The notes under the pieces: generated by a model
Databases searched by the model: none
What the model was told of the DNA's origin: nothing
The model's input: only the letters and a program-made list of their open reading frames with translations
In this document: one piece after another, positions 44,900-55,007 of the stretch
Position numbering within the stretch: the stretch's first letter is position 1
Layout: every line of letters starts with the position of its first letter
Made by a program: the position numbers and the translations under genes
Assembly: GCF_025583945.1 (NCBI RefSeq)
Contig: NZ_JAOEGU010000015.1
Coordinates: 1 to 64,000, forward strand
Reading direction: 5' to 3'
Length of the DNA: 64,000 nt
Origin: Methylobacter psychrophilus
GTDB lineage: Bacteria; Pseudomonadota; Gammaproteobacteria; Methylococcales; Methylomonadaceae

Positions 44900-46102
44900 A
44901 TGAAAATTACTCAAAATCTGACTCTATTCAACAGATATCGCTCCAGTCGTTTTCCAAATACGATCTTGTTGTTCCCTGCTATCATTGGATTATTGATCAG
45001 CGGCTGCGAAAAGCCCAAACAACCGGTCGCAGCAAGTTTACCCACAGTCAAAGTCACCCAGGTTATTCAACAGGATGTGCCGGTAGAGCAAGTGTGGGTA
45101 GGTACACTGGATGGCATGGTTAACGCTCAAATCAACGCACAAGTTACCGGTTATTTAATCAAGCAAAATTACAAGGAAGGCGAGTTGGTTAAAAAAAACC
45201 AACTGCTCTACCAAATTGACCCACGCACTTTTGAAGCGACCCTTGCACAAGCAAAGGCTAATCTGGCACAGCAACAAGCAGTACTGATAACCAATCAACT
45301 TGCCATGGACAGAGTCAAACGCCTGTTACCCGAAAAAGCGGTCAGTGTGTTGGACCGTGATAATGCCGTGGGTGCTGTGGCAAGTTCACAAGCACAAGTA
45401 CTGGCGGCACAAGCCGCCGTTGAAAGTGCCCAATTAAATCTGGGGTTTACTAAAATCACCTCACCCATTAACGGTATAGCCGGCATATCAAAAGCCCAGC
45501 TTGGTGATTTAGTGGGGCCCGGCAGTACCAGTAATGCGCTTACCCAAGTATCTCAGGTCGAACCTATTCGCGCCTATATTGGCTTGAACGAAAAACAATA
45601 TTTTCATTTAGCTGAAAGCGAAAAACAACGAGGTACAGATCAACCCGAACCTGTACCTTTACAGTTAACACTAGCCAATAACTCTGTTTATCCTCATAAC
45701 GGCACGTTTTACTTTGCCGACCGGCAAGTAGATGTTAATACCGGCACTATTAAAATTGCCGTGTTATTTTCAAACCCCGACAATATTCTGCGCCCCGGTA
45801 TGTATGCACGTATTCGTGCCACCACATCGGTTAAGCATGATGCTTTAGTCGTGCCACAACAAGCCTTGATTAAATTACAAACAGCCACTCAACTGGCCGT
45901 GGTCAATGCCGATAAAAGCATCAGTATTCGTTCGGTAAATCCTGGTGAAACTACTGGCTCCATGGTTATTATTGACGACGGCTTGAAACCCGGTGAACAG
46001 GTTATCGTTGAAGGTCTGCAAAAAATTCGCGATGGTATGAAAGTAAATCCGGAGCCTTATAAAGAACCAACGCCAACGACTGGCAACAGCGCGGAGCAAT
46101 AA
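44900..46102 (+). CDS. RND efflux periplasmic adaptor (membrane fusion protein)
   Basis: A 400-residue HlyD/AcrA-type lipoprotein (lipobox LLISGC, Cys36). It has lipoyl-like halves around INAQVTGYLIKQNYKEGELV and FTKITSPINGIAGIS, an alpha-hairpin between them (about 110-180), and beta-barrel and membrane-proximal domains to the C-terminus. It links the inner-membrane pump to the outer-membrane channel. First gene of a complete tripartite operon; AAGG precedes the ATG. Confidence 0.93.
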   Translation: MKITQNLTLFNRYRSSRFPNTILLFPAIIGLLISGCEKPKQPVAASLPTVKVTQVIQQDVPVEQVWVGTLDGMVNAQINAQVTGYLIKQNYKEGELVKKNQLLYQIDPRTFEATLAQAKANLAQQQAVLITNQLAMDRVKRLLPEKAVSVLDRDNAVGAVASSQAQVLAAQAAVESAQLNLGFTKITSPINGIAGISKAQLGDLVGPGSTSNALTQVSQVEPIRAYIGLNEKQYFHLAESEKQRGTDQPEPVPLQLTLANNSVYPHNGTFYFADRQVDVNTGTIKIAVLFSNPDNILRPGMYARIRATTSVKHDALVVPQQALIKLQTATQLAVVNADKSISIRSVNPGETTGSMVIIDDGLKPGEQVIVEGLQKIRDGMKVNPEPYKEPTPTTGNSAEQ

Positions 46103-46106
46103 GTCA

Positions 46107-49100
46107 ATGGCCAAATTCTTTATTAATCGACCTATCGTTGCGATGGTAATAGCCATTCTTATGGTTATTCTTGGTCTGGTGGCAATGGCGGGTTTGCCGA
46201 TTGCCCAGTTTCCCAATTTGGCTCCGCCTGAAATTCAAGTGAGCACCACTTATAACGGTGCTGATGCCCTGACCATGGAACAATCGGTGGCAACACCCAT
46301 TGAACAGCAAATGTCAGGGGTCGATAACATGACCTACATGTATTCCATTAACACCAATAGCGGCAATACCAATCTACGGGTCGATTTTGATGTCAGTACT
46401 GACCCAAATACCGACCAAATTCTTGCGCAAATGCGCGAAACACAGGCTGCTTCCCAGCTTCCTTCTGCGGTTAATAATTTTGGCGTAACCGTTCAAAAGT
46501 CTACCGTCGCCCCACTGTTAATGTTTGCCCTGTATTCGCCCAAAGGGACTTATGACAATATTTTTCTGGCCAATTATGCTTATATCAATCTTAACGACAA
46601 GCTGACCCGCATTAAAGGCATCTCCACGGTTTCAGTTTTTGGTGCCGGTCAGTATGCCATGCGTATTTGGGTAAAACCCGACAAGTTGGCATCGCTGGAT
46701 ATTACTATCCCGGAAATTGTTAATGCCATTCAAGCGCAAAATACCGTTAATCCGGCCGGACAAGTGGGTGGCGAACCGATCCCTAACGGTCAGGAATTTA
46801 CCTATGCTTTACGTGCACAAGGGCGTTTGCAAACCGAAGAAGACTTTGGCAACGTCATTTTACGTGTTGATAAAACCGGTTCAACGGTACGTATTAAAGA
46901 TGTTGGTCGCATTGAATTAGGGGCGCAAAATTACTCAGTATCCAGTCGTTTAAACGGACAGCCCACCGCACTGATTGCGCTTTATCAATTACCGGGCTCC
47001 AATGCACTAGACGCAGCCAACGGCGCCAAGGCCTTAATGGCTGAACAAAAAAAGAGCTTTCCGGCTGATTTCGATTATGCCGTAGCGCTTGATACTACGC
47101 TGGCAGTGACTGAGGGGATTGATGATATTGTCCAAACGCTGTTTGAAGCCTTGGTGCTGGTTATTATTGTCGTCTATCTATTTTTACAAAGTTGGCGAGC
47201 TACGCTGATTCCCTTACTGGCTGTACCGGTGGCTTTAATCGGTACCTTTGCATTTTTTCCAATGTTTGGTTTTTCCATTAATACCTTATCTTTATTCGGT
47301 CTGGTACTAGCTGTCGGTTTGGTGATTGATGATGCGATAGTTGTGGTGGAAGCGGTAGAACACCATATTGAGGAAGGCCTGTCGCCTAAAGATGCCTCGT
47401 TTAAAGCCATGGAGGAAGTTTCAGGTCCGGTTATTGCCATTGCCATTATTCTGGCGGCTGTATTTGTACCAACGGCTTTTATTCCCGGCATTACCGGACG
47501 TCTTTATCAGCCGTTTGCATTAACCATAGCCATATCCGTTGCACTGTCTGCCTTTAATGCCTTAACGTTAACTCCGGCCTTATGTGCGTTACTACTTAAG
47601 CCAAAACCAAAGCAAAAAAGCACCAGCCTGTTACAACGGTTTTTTGACGGTTTTAATCGTATTTTTGGTCGCATTACCGACGGTTACGTTGGCGTTTGCG
47701 GTACCCTCATCCGTCGCAGCTTTTTTGGGTTAATGCTTTTGCTGGCGCTAACGTTGTGCGCCGGTTTTTTAGGCAATAAAATCCCTGCCAGCTTTTTACC
47801 GGATGAAGACCAAGGCTATATATATGGAGCCTTACAATTGCCAAATGCCTCATCGCTGCAAAGAACTAGCGAAATGGCCAGCCAAGTTGAAGAAGTATTA
47901 AAAAACACTGCCGGCGTTAAGTATTATTCAACCGTGCTGGGTTACAACATGCTTAGTCAGGCCAACACGACCTACAACGCTTTTTTCTTTATTACCCTCA
48001 AAGATTGGGCAGAGCGTAAAGCGCCAAATGAGCAATACACGGCCATTAAATTAGCCATTAATAAAGAATTAAGCAAACTGCCTGGAGGTGTCGCTTTGGT
48101 ATTTCCACCGCCGGCCATTCCAGGTGTAGGTACCTCGGGCGGGGTCAGTTTTGTGCTTGAAGACAGAAGCGGTGATACAGTTCAGTTTTTAGCTGACAAT
48201 ACTGAAAAATTTATTAAAGCCGCGCAACAACGTCCTGAATTAGCGGGAGTTTTTACGACACTGATAGCCGCAACACCACAGTTATATGTCGATGTTGATA
48301 AGGATAAGGTTATTAAACAAGGTGTAAATTTAGCCGATGTTTATCAGACCATGCAGTATTACATGGGCAGCGGTTTTATTAATTACTTTAACCGCTTTGG
48401 TCGGCAATGGCAGGTTTATCTCGAAGCTGAAGGTGAATATCGAAAGACACCGGAGCCCTTGGGTCAGTTTTATGTACGCAATAAAAACGGTACTACCGTA
48501 CCTTTATCGGCATTGACCACGGTTCGTGAAACCAGTGGTCCGGAATTTACCATGCGTTATAACCTGTATCGAAGCGCGTTGATTAATGCCTCAGCCAAGC
48601 CAGGTTATACCTCGGCACAAGCGATGCAGGCACTGGAGGAAGTCTTTGCCGAAACCATGCCATCAACAATGGGCTACGACTATATGGGCATGAGCTATCA
48701 AGAAAAAATTGCCCAGCAAGGGCTATCGCCAATGGTTATTTTTGGTTTTTCATTACTGTGCGTGTTTTTGATTTTAGCGGCGCTTTATGAAAGCTGGAGT
48801 TTACCGTTCAGCGTTTTATTGAGCACGCCTGTTGCCATATTTGGTGCATTTGCAGCCTTGATGCTGGGACAGTACGCCAATAATGTTTATGCGCAAATCG
48901 GCTTAGTCATGCTGATTGGTTTGGCGGCCAAAAATGCCATTTTGATTGTAGAATTTACCAAGATGGGTGTAGATCAGGGCAAGCCGTTGGTTGAAGCAAC
49001 CTTGGCAGGAGCGCGTTTACGACTACGACCTATTTTAATGACCAGTTTGGCGTTTATTTTAGGCTGTGTACCTTTGGCTTTAGCCGATGGTGCCGGTGCT

Positions 49101-49271
49101 TTGGGACGACAAGTTATTGGTTACGTGGTCATTGGCGGCATGGCAGCGGCCTCGTTTATTGCTATCTTTTTGATTCCCTTAAGTTTCTATACGGTTGAAA
49201 AGCTATCGAATCGAGGTAAACCGGAGACTGTAGCCGACAGCCAACAGGAGCAAAAACATGACCAAGAATAA
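46107..49271 (+). CDS. RND multidrug efflux permease (HAE1, AcrB-like)
   Basis: A 1054-residue hydrophobe/amphiphile-efflux transporter with 12 membrane segments and two large periplasmic loops. The N-terminus MAKFFINRPIVAMVIAILM is typical. The proton-relay aspartates lie in GLVIDDAIVVVEAVEHH, and the C-terminal half repeats with GLAAKNAILIVEF. The HAE1 type exports drugs, detergents or solvents by proton antiport. It starts 4 bases after the adaptor stop and overlaps the channel gene by 14 bases. Confidence 0.95.
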   Translation: MAKFFINRPIVAMVIAILMVILGLVAMAGLPIAQFPNLAPPEIQVSTTYNGADALTMEQSVATPIEQQMSGVDNMTYMYSINTNSGNTNLRVDFDVSTDPNTDQILAQMRETQAASQLPSAVNNFGVTVQKSTVAPLLMFALYSPKGTYDNIFLANYAYINLNDKLTRIKGISTVSVFGAGQYAMRIWVKPDKLASLDITIPEIVNAIQAQNTVNPAGQVGGEPIPNGQEFTYALRAQGRLQTEEDFGNVILRVDKTGSTVRIKDVGRIELGAQNYSVSSRLNGQPTALIALYQLPGSNALDAANGAKALMAEQKKSFPADFDYAVALDTTLAVTEGIDDIVQTLFEALVLVIIVVYLFLQSWRATLIPLLAVPVALIGTFAFFPMFGFSINTLSLFGLVLAVGLVIDDAIVVVEAVEHHIEEGLSPKDASFKAMEEVSGPVIAIAIILAAVFVPTAFIPGITGRLYQPFALTIAISVALSAFNALTLTPALCALLLKPKPKQKSTSLLQRFFDGFNRIFGRITDGYVGVCGTLIRRSFFGLMLLLALTLCAGFLGNKIPASFLPDEDQGYIYGALQLPNASSLQRTSEMASQVEEVLKNTAGVKYYSTVLGYNMLSQANTTYNAFFFITLKDWAERKAPNEQYTAIKLAINKELSKLPGGVALVFPPPAIPGVGTSGGVSFVLEDRSGDTVQFLADNTEKFIKAAQQRPELAGVFTTLIAATPQLYVDVDKDKVIKQGVNLADVYQTMQYYMGSGFINYFNRFGRQWQVYLEAEGEYRKTPEPLGQFYVRNKNGTTVPLSALTTVRETSGPEFTMRYNLYRSALINASAKPGYTSAQAMQALEEVFAETMPSTMGYDYMGMSYQEKIAQQGLSPMVIFGFSLLCVFLILAALYESWSLPFSVLLSTPVAIFGAFAALMLGQYANNVYAQIGLVMLIGLAAKNAILIVEFTKMGVDQGKPLVEATLAGARLRLRPILMTSLAFILGCVPLALADGAGALGRQVIGYVVIGGMAAASFIAIFLIPLSFYTVEKLSNRGKPETVADSQQEQKHDQE

Positions 49272-50691
49272 ATTGCTGTTGTTGTTACTGGGCATCTCAC
49301 TAACCGGTTGTTTTAAAGTAGGGCCTGATTATAAACGTCCCGATATTGATACCCCCAGCCATTGGCGCAACAATGAAACCGATGCGCTACTTAATGCAAC
49401 CAATAACCAATGGTGGCAACAATTAGGCGACCCCGAACTCAATCGCCTGATAAAACAAGCGATCCAAGGCAATTACGATTTAAAAATAGCCATTGCCAAT
49501 GTTGAACAATATATGGGCTTGTACGGCTCAACACGCGCCAATTTATTTCCGCAGATTACCGGCTCGTTTAAAACCCAACATCCGCAACCGGCAACCTCGC
49601 CACAATTTAGGCCGGACGGTGATTCTTATAACCTGAACGGAGGAATGAACTGGCAAATTGATATTTGGGGGGAATTAAGACGTGCCAACGAAGCGGCAAT
49701 GGCAAACCTTCTCAGCCAGGAAGCAACGCGCCAAGGCGTAATGCTGACCCTGGTCAGTCAAGTCGCGAAAACTTACATTAATTTACGTGAACTCGACAGA
49801 CAACTGGAAATAACCAAAGAAATCGTGGCAATTCTTAAAGAAGGCTTACGTATTAACACCATACGTTTTCAAGAAGGCTACACCTCCGAGCTGGAAGTTG
49901 AACAAACGGATTCTGAATATCAACTACAAAGTGCACAAATTCCCCTATACGAACAGCGTATCGCTTTAACTGAAAATGCCTTAAATGTTTTACTAGGCAA
50001 AAATCCAGGCCCCATTGCACGCGGCTTGACCTTGGATAAACTTAAACTACCAGCGATACCCGCAGGCTTGCCTTCCGATCTGTTAATAAGGCGACCTGAT
50101 ATTGCCCAGGCAGAGCAACAATTGATTGCTGCAAATGCGCGAATCGGCGTTGCCAGAGCACAATATTTTCCGAATATTTCCCTGACGGGTAGCGTAGGAC
50201 AAATCAGCTCACAACTGGGTGGCCTTTTTGCACCCGGTGCCAACTTCTGGACAATAGGCTCGGCGATAGTCACCCCCATATTTACTGCGGGTAAAATTGC
50301 AGGGCAAGTACAAGCCGCCGAAGCTGTCCAAAAAGCTGCGTTAGCTAATTACAAACTGACCATTATTACTAGCTTTAGCGAATTTGAAAATGCACTGGTC
50401 AGTCTGATCAAAACCAAAGAACAAGAAGAAAAGCAAGTTGATCGAGTCGGTGCCAATAGTCGCTATTTCAATCTATCACGTATTCGTTATCAAGAAGGCT
50501 ATGTTGATTACTTGAATGAACTGGATGCGATAAGACAATTAGTCAGTGCCCAGATTGATCTTACCACTGCGCGCGCATCGACTTTTAACTCTGCCATTGC
50601 TTTATACCTTGCCATGGGTGGCGGATGGATAGTTGCCGAGGAGAAGTCGGCCAATATACCCAAACCAAAACCGGCAGCCTATTTTCCCTAG
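49258..50691 (+). CDS. outer-membrane efflux channel (NodT/OprM family)
   Basis: A 477-residue TolC-like lipoprotein (lipobox SLTGC, Cys18, followed by FKVGPDYKRP). The family marks are WWQQLGDPELNRLI, QIDIWGELRRANEAA, LLIRRPDIAQAEQQLIAANARIGVARAQYFPNI and the second repeat YQEGYVDYLNELDA. It completes the tripartite pump encoded upstream. Confidence 0.94.
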   Translation: MTKNKLLLLLLGISLTGCFKVGPDYKRPDIDTPSHWRNNETDALLNATNNQWWQQLGDPELNRLIKQAIQGNYDLKIAIANVEQYMGLYGSTRANLFPQITGSFKTQHPQPATSPQFRPDGDSYNLNGGMNWQIDIWGELRRANEAAMANLLSQEATRQGVMLTLVSQVAKTYINLRELDRQLEITKEIVAILKEGLRINTIRFQEGYTSELEVEQTDSEYQLQSAQIPLYEQRIALTENALNVLLGKNPGPIARGLTLDKLKLPAIPAGLPSDLLIRRPDIAQAEQQLIAANARIGVARAQYFPNISLTGSVGQISSQLGGLFAPGANFWTIGSAIVTPIFTAGKIAGQVQAAEAVQKAALANYKLTIITSFSEFENALVSLIKTKEQEEKQVDRVGANSRYFNLSRIRYQEGYVDYLNELDAIRQLVSAQIDLTTARASTFNSAIALYLAMGGGWIVAEEKSANIPKPKPAAYFP

Positions 50692-50708
50692 CTTTTGCAG
50701 TTCCTCGT

Positions 50709-50733
50709 AGCGCCAGTTATTATCCCTGGCGCT
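50709..50733. terminator. bidirectional hairpin between convergent genes
   Basis: AGCGCCAG (50709-50716) pairs with CTGGCGCT (50726-50733), 17 bases after the efflux-channel stop and 18 bases before the end of the convergent oxidase gene. There is no long U-tract. Confidence 0.6.
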
Positions 50734-50750
50734 ATGGCGCTTTATTTCTG

Positions 50751-51383
50751 CTAATTACGATTTATCGTCGCTGCCGGATCTTGTAGATCTCCTGCTAAAT
50801 GCGCATCGCGGGCTGGCAAGACATCTGCAACCATTTCCAGACGCTTCCAGTCTGGTGCGGGTGTTTGACAATGTTTTTTGGGAACAAAAGATGACTCTTC
50901 AACCAATACCATTTTGTGAATATAGCGGGGGCAATTAGGAAACATTTCCCGCAAGGTTACCCGCAAGACTATTTCTGCCTCAGGCCAGTGAGCCAATAAC
51001 GGGTCGTTTTCCTGTATAAAAGCGCTACCGTTTAAACGCAGGCGTGCCTGTCTTTGAAAATCGATAAATAACAGGCCAACATGCGGATTGACCAAGACAT
51101 TACCAGCGGATAGATACATGCCGTTGCCATCGTAAATCGGAAAAGCCACCGTGTATTCATCGATAACTTTAACCAACCCGACACTACCGCCTTTATAAGA
51201 ACAGTTTGGCCGTCCTTCCTGATCAACCGTCGCCAGAAAAAACATATTTTGCTCCTCGATAAAACCCTTATCTTCGGGGCTGATCTGATCAGAAATAATG
51301 GTCTCGGCCAGACGATCTGCCATAGGTTGCGTTTCAAACCGGTTTTGTAATTTACGACTACCTTCATGAAAAAATTTACTCAT
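50751..51383 (-). CDS. pyridoxamine 5'-phosphate oxidase-like flavoprotein
   Basis: A 210-residue split-barrel FMN-binding protein. Characteristic segments are EEQNMFFLATVDQEGRPNCSYKGGSVG, LSAGNVLVNPHVGLLFIDF and RLRLNGSAFI. This subgroup is related to PdxH but is not the biosynthetic enzyme; members reduce or bind diverse small molecules. It lies 50 bases downstream of the frameshifted tetR-like gene on the same strand and may share its regulation. Confidence 0.8.
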   Translation of the reverse strand: MSKFFHEGSRKLQNRFETQPMADRLAETIISDQISPEDKGFIEEQNMFFLATVDQEGRPNCSYKGGSVGLVKVIDEYTVAFPIYDGNGMYLSAGNVLVNPHVGLLFIDFQRQARLRLNGSAFIQENDPLLAHWPEAEIVLRVTLREMFPNCPRYIHKMVLVEESSFVPKKHCQTPAPDWKRLEMVADVLPARDAHLAGDLQDPAATINRN

Positions 51384-51433
51384 CGCTCCTCCCGGGAGTT
51401 AACTATTGTGGAAATCTGTTAATTTAAAAACAC

Positions 51434-51998
51434 TTACCGCAAGCTACCTTCAATAAGTAAGATAGCCGCCTGCTTAGCCTGTATAGCCACACCCGAGTGA
51501 CGCTGCATTTGTTCCGAGACAATAGCGCCTTCAATCAGCAGGGTTAATTGCAGAGCCATATTTTCGGGAGACTTAAAACCACACTGCCTCGCCAAATCGG
51601 TAATATAATTCCGAAATTTATCATAGAACGCTATGGACACTTGATGCACAGGATTACCCTCGAGCGGAAATTCAGCGGCAGCATTGATAAAAGCGCAACC
51701 TCGAAACTCAGGAATATCCAACCACTGGCTAATGACATCAAAAATCACCAATAACTTGGCTTGAGGATTATTCGCTTTGCCGTCAACCTGACTCATAAAC
51801 CACGTTCGAAAATCCTCATCCCGTTTACGCAGGAAAGCGATCACCAGATCATCTTTGGAAGGAAAGTACTTGTAAAGTACTCATTCTTGTGGTGTTTGCC
51901 GCTTTGGCAATAGCATCAACGCCTGTGGCTCTAATATCTTGGCTATAAAAGAGTTCTGATGCAGCAGCAAAGATTTTTTCTTGAATAGTTATAGGCAT
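51434..51998 (-). pseudogene. TetR/AcrR family regulator, frameshifted
   Basis: From ATG 51998 the frame reads a normal TetR start, MPITIQEKIFAAASELFYSQ and then ATGVDAIAKAANTTRMS. It then runs out of frame into a stop. Removing one base at 51878 restores the expected LYKYFPSKDDLVIAFLRKRDEDF, which continues in the frame ending at 51434. The repressor is thus whole apart from a single inserted base within the recognition helix region. If real, the repressor is inactive. If a sequencing error, the gene is intact. Two palindromes lie just upstream. Confidence 0.85.
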
Positions 51999-52032
51999 AA
52001 GCAGAAATACGGATGACTGATAATGTCGCGAC

Positions 52033-52088
52033 TATACCGATCGGTATACTATAATTAAATAGTCTGACCAGTCAGTCTATTTAATTAT
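52033..52088. promoter_or_regulatory. palindromic TetR-type operators in the divergent promoter
   Basis: TATACCGATCGGTATA at 52033-52048 is a perfect 16-bp palindrome. A 38-bp inverted repeat follows at 52051-52088; its outer arms (TAATTAAATA/TATTTAATTA) match perfectly and its core is TAGTCTGACCAGTCAGTCTA with four central mismatches. The core resembles TetR-family sites of the TAGAC..GTCTA type. Both lie between the broken tetR-like gene and the divergent membrane-protein gene. Confidence 0.75.
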
Positions 52089-52120
52089 AACAAACAATTT
52101 AAACAACAGGAGACGTTATT

Positions 52121-52486
52121 ATGCTTTTTGCCTTACTGGCATCAGCATGGCTGATGACTTTTGCACGCTGGTTTCCCATTAAAGGCGTTGATGGCGAATT
52201 TTTGACAGATTATAAAACCTTCATTAGAGCGCATATTGATTTTGCCTTAATGGCTTTATTTTGCCTGGCTTTTTATGTCACCAAAATCCCCTTACCGATT
52301 ACCGCGTGCTGGTTGGTTGTCATTGGTGGAATTGCCAATCCTTGTGTCTTTGTTATTGCTGCATTTGATACCGGTTTTTGGGAGAAAACCATTTGGAAAG
52401 TCTATACAGCACTTAGCTTTATTATTACAACCATTGGCTTTGCCTGGGTTGGCATAACACTATTAAATTACGCCTTATCAATTTAG
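52121..52486 (+). CDS. small four-helix membrane protein, function unknown
   Basis: A 121-residue protein with four hydrophobic segments (about 1-16, 38-54, 57-82, 92-115). Conserved-looking polar residues are W-F-P-I-K-G-V-D-G-E-F near 17-27 and a His in RAHIDFALMA. AGGAG lies 8 bases before the ATG. I do not recognise the family. Being divergent from a TetR-type gene across palindromic operators, it is the probable target of that regulator. Confidence 0.7.
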   Translation: MLFALLASAWLMTFARWFPIKGVDGEFLTDYKTFIRAHIDFALMALFCLAFYVTKIPLPITACWLVVIGGIANPCVFVIAAFDTGFWEKTIWKVYTALSFIITTIGFAWVGITLLNYALSI

Positions 52487-52691
52487 CAATTAACCGCTAC
52501 ACAGCCCTTTTATTAGGACGATTTTGCAGCTTTTTACTACTTGATAACGGATATTGTTGAGATTCTCTTAATCGTTTATCAACAGCACCCTCAAGTTTAA
52601 TCGACAATAATCGCCTGAATCTGGCATCATAACGCTTCAAGACACCTTGTATCCCACTTGGTTGAGACAACCTATGTTAAGGTAAAAAGTA

Positions 52692-53033
52692 ATGAGTAAC
52701 CTCCCCAAATGTCCCGCCTGTGATTCAGAATTCACTTACGAAGACGGTAGCCAATATATCTGCCCTGAATGCGCACACGAATGGCCAAAAGACGGAGCAA
52801 CCGAAGATAATACTGATGCCAAAATTATTAAGGATGCAAATGGTAATGTCCTGCAAGACGGCGATACCATCACCGTCATTAAAGACCTTAAAATAAAAGG
52901 CACATCACTGGTTGTCAAAGTCGGCACTAAAGTCAAAAATATCCGCCTCGTAGACGGTGATCATGATATTGACTGCAAAATAGATGGTATTGGTGCCATG
53001 AAACTTAAATCAGAATTTGTTAAAAAGATCTGA
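52692..53033 (+). CDS. yjdM: zinc-ribbon protein YjdM (PhnA family)
   Basis: A 113-residue protein with an N-terminal zinc ribbon (Cys7, Cys10, Cys24, Cys27 in [14 protein letters not shown]...YICPEC) and the SH3-like PhnA/YjdM domain ([23 protein letters not shown] to the end). It was once thought to hydrolyse phosphonoacetate, but its role is unsettled. No phn genes are nearby. Monocistronic, with a terminator directly downstream. Confidence 0.93.
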   Translation: MSNLPKCPACDSEFTYEDGSQYICPECAHEWPKDGATEDNTDAKIIKDANGNVLQDGDTITVIKDLKIKGTSLVVKVGTKVKNIRLVDGDHDIDCKIDGIGAMKLKSEFVKKI

Positions 53034-53060
53034 TCTGCCAATACCCCTGATTACAAAAAC

Positions 53061-53090
53061 AAGCAGTGGGAAACTTTCCCACTGCTTGCC
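53061..53090 (+). terminator. terminator after yjdM
   Basis: AAGCAGTGGGAAA at 53061-53073 pairs with TTTCCCACTGCTT at 53075-53087 around a one- to three-base loop, 28 bases after the stop codon. The following U-tract is weak (GCCATTTTC). Confidence 0.7.
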
Positions 53091-53261
53091 ATTTTCAATA
53101 TGACAGTTCAAATCGCTTGGAAATAAAGCTGTTTTCTGTCAGAAAAGCTGTAAGAACAACCTGGAAAATTTAAAGCTAAGGCTCAAAGATCATACAATAT
53201 AGTGAGCTAGGAAAACGCATTGTCTGTAATTGATGGACCTCCTTGCATCAATAACATCTTG

Positions 53262-54020
53262 TTATTTTAGTACCTTCGCTATTCGTTCCAACTGATAGGT
53301 GTAGAGCTGAATCAGCCGCTCGTTTCCAGGAGATGGTGCAATGTATTGAAAGCCGATACGATGCTTGGTAGAGCCGTCTTTCACGGGCATTGGCTGGATG
53401 CGTTGTACTTGCAGGGCAAGGCTAGCCATCCCTATCTCTGGATAATCCATTTTGCAATCACTAAATACGATGCCTATTGATATTGCCGGATCCAATGGAT
53501 CAGCTGCCATCACGCCAACACCACCCACGCTGATATCAACAAGAGGAAGTTCCAGTATTTTACTCATCTCCGTATTAGTTCCATCTAATACGGGAATTTG
53601 GCACAGCACAGGTGTGGCTATCGGGGTGTCAATGCGATAAAACTCGCGGCGCTGCAAACGGACCAGACTCTTGGGTAACCCTATTTTGATTGCGTTACCG
53701 CCAACTAGATTGATCATGGATAGTTTTGTGCTGACCCATCTGATTTCGATACCATCTTCTTTGATGAAAGCAACATGTTGACTAGCTATTAACCTGTTGT
53801 TAAAAGCTTCGTCGCAACTAATATCAAAATGTACGGCAAGATTTTTCTCATCAATTGAGATGACAGTAGTTAGATAGACGTCGTTGCCATTATTGAACGA
53901 CACCTTAAGCATGGTGTTGTCTTTCAATAACTCGGCTAATATATGGATGATGGCTTTCACATTGTGAATAACGAACTGCTGTTCATCCGGAAACTTGGTA
54001 CCGTCTTCCATTAACTTCAT
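53262..54020 (-). CDS. ycgR: PilZ-domain flagellar brake protein (YcgR-like)
   Basis: A 252-residue c-di-GMP receptor with an N-terminal YcgR domain (about 15-115) and a C-terminal PilZ domain. The binding motifs are intact: RLQRREFYR (R-x-x-x-R at 121-129) and VDISVGGVGV (D/N-x-S-x-x-G at 162-167). YcgR slows flagellar rotation when c-di-GMP rises. No flagellar gene is in the window. It may act downstream of cyclases such as the one at 7.2 kb (inference). Confidence 0.9.
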   Translation of the reverse strand: MKLMEDGTKFPDEQQFVIHNVKAIIHILAELLKDNTMLKVSFNNGNDVYLTTVISIDEKNLAVHFDISCDEAFNNRLIASQHVAFIKEDGIEIRWVSTKLSMINLVGGNAIKIGLPKSLVRLQRREFYRIDTPIATPVLCQIPVLDGTNTEMSKILELPLVDISVGGVGVMAADPLDPAISIGIVFSDCKMDYPEIGMASLALQVQRIQPMPVKDGSTKHRIGFQYIAPSPGNERLIQLYTYQLERIAKVLK

Positions 54021-54194
54021 ATTATATTTTCTCTATTACTGTTAACGGCTAAAGTCTAAAAAATGTTATTGACTTAGCCGGCATATTAAATTGCATCAGT
54101 TATTTATCATTAAAACCGTTAAGATATTTAAGGTTCTTGTTTAAATGCCAGCAGCCGTTAACAATTGCCATGCGCATATTATACGCCTCAACAA

Positions 54195-55007
54195 TCAATC
54201 CAATAAAAAATTAGCCTGTTGCTGATTATCCAGTTCCGTGTCAGTCGTTTCGTCTTTTAAATTAACACCCGAAAACTTTAACTTTTCGGACTTATTGATT
54301 AAAAACAGCAATTTCTTTAACGCCTGCTCATAACTTAATCCGTTGTTATGAATATTGGAAATACAATTTCGGTCCGCATCGGTACTTATGCCCGATTTGG
54401 CCTGATAGGTGTAATAAATACCCATGCTGTCAGGCGAGCTTAAACCGGGACGTTCACCAATCAAGATTATGCACAATCTGGCAGTATAATATTCTGCGAT
54501 GGCATCGCCGATAGCGACCCGCCCATGTTTAACCAGGCACACGGGCGGTATTCTGTAACCGTTTGCTTGCAGTTGTGGAAGCAATAAACTTAAGAAAGGC
54601 TCTACGTGACGGGCTATGGCTTTTGACGATAAGCCGTCGGCGACAACGACCACCACATCAGCCTGAATTGGCGCAGTATTCTGTAAACCGTCCACCGCCG
54701 ATGCACTTAATAAACGCCCTAGATCAGGGCGTTGTAGGTATATGGACTGAGTCTCTGCCTGAGATTGTAAGATCTGCGTTTGATAACCCAGCAAGTTTAG
54801 CTGTTGTTCCAGACGCGTAAAATCCAATGGAATATGGACGGCATCACGAGCCAAGGCATGCGCTAACTGAAAGTCCAGACAGGCGCGGGTTGGTAGGCTA
54901 ATACCTGTGCGTCCCAAAGCAATACGCGCCGAAGTAAATTGGCTTAAGCTATGCCAAGGATCAAGGCTAATCTCGGTTTCATTATTGTTGCTCATCGCCA
55001 TACTCAC
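54195..55007 (-). CDS. eutC: ethanolamine ammonia-lyase small subunit
   Basis: A 270-residue EutC. Typical segments are SARIALGRTGISLPTRACLDFQLAHALARDAVH, DVVVVVADGLSSKAIARH, HGRVAIGDAIAEYY, LIGERPGLSSPDSMGIYYTY and RNCISNIHNNGLSY. With EutB it forms the adenosylcobalamin enzyme that splits ethanolamine to acetaldehyde and ammonia. It overlaps eutB by 4 bases. The reactivase EutA and shell genes are absent here. Confidence 0.96.
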   Translation of the reverse strand: MSMAMSNNNETEISLDPWHSLSQFTSARIALGRTGISLPTRACLDFQLAHALARDAVHIPLDFTRLEQQLNLLGYQTQILQSQAETQSIYLQRPDLGRLLSASAVDGLQNTAPIQADVVVVVADGLSSKAIARHVEPFLSLLLPQLQANGYRIPPVCLVKHGRVAIGDAIAEYYTARLCIILIGERPGLSSPDSMGIYYTYQAKSGISTDADRNCISNIHNNGLSYEQALKKLLFLINKSEKLKFSGVNLKDETTDTELDNQQQANFLLD

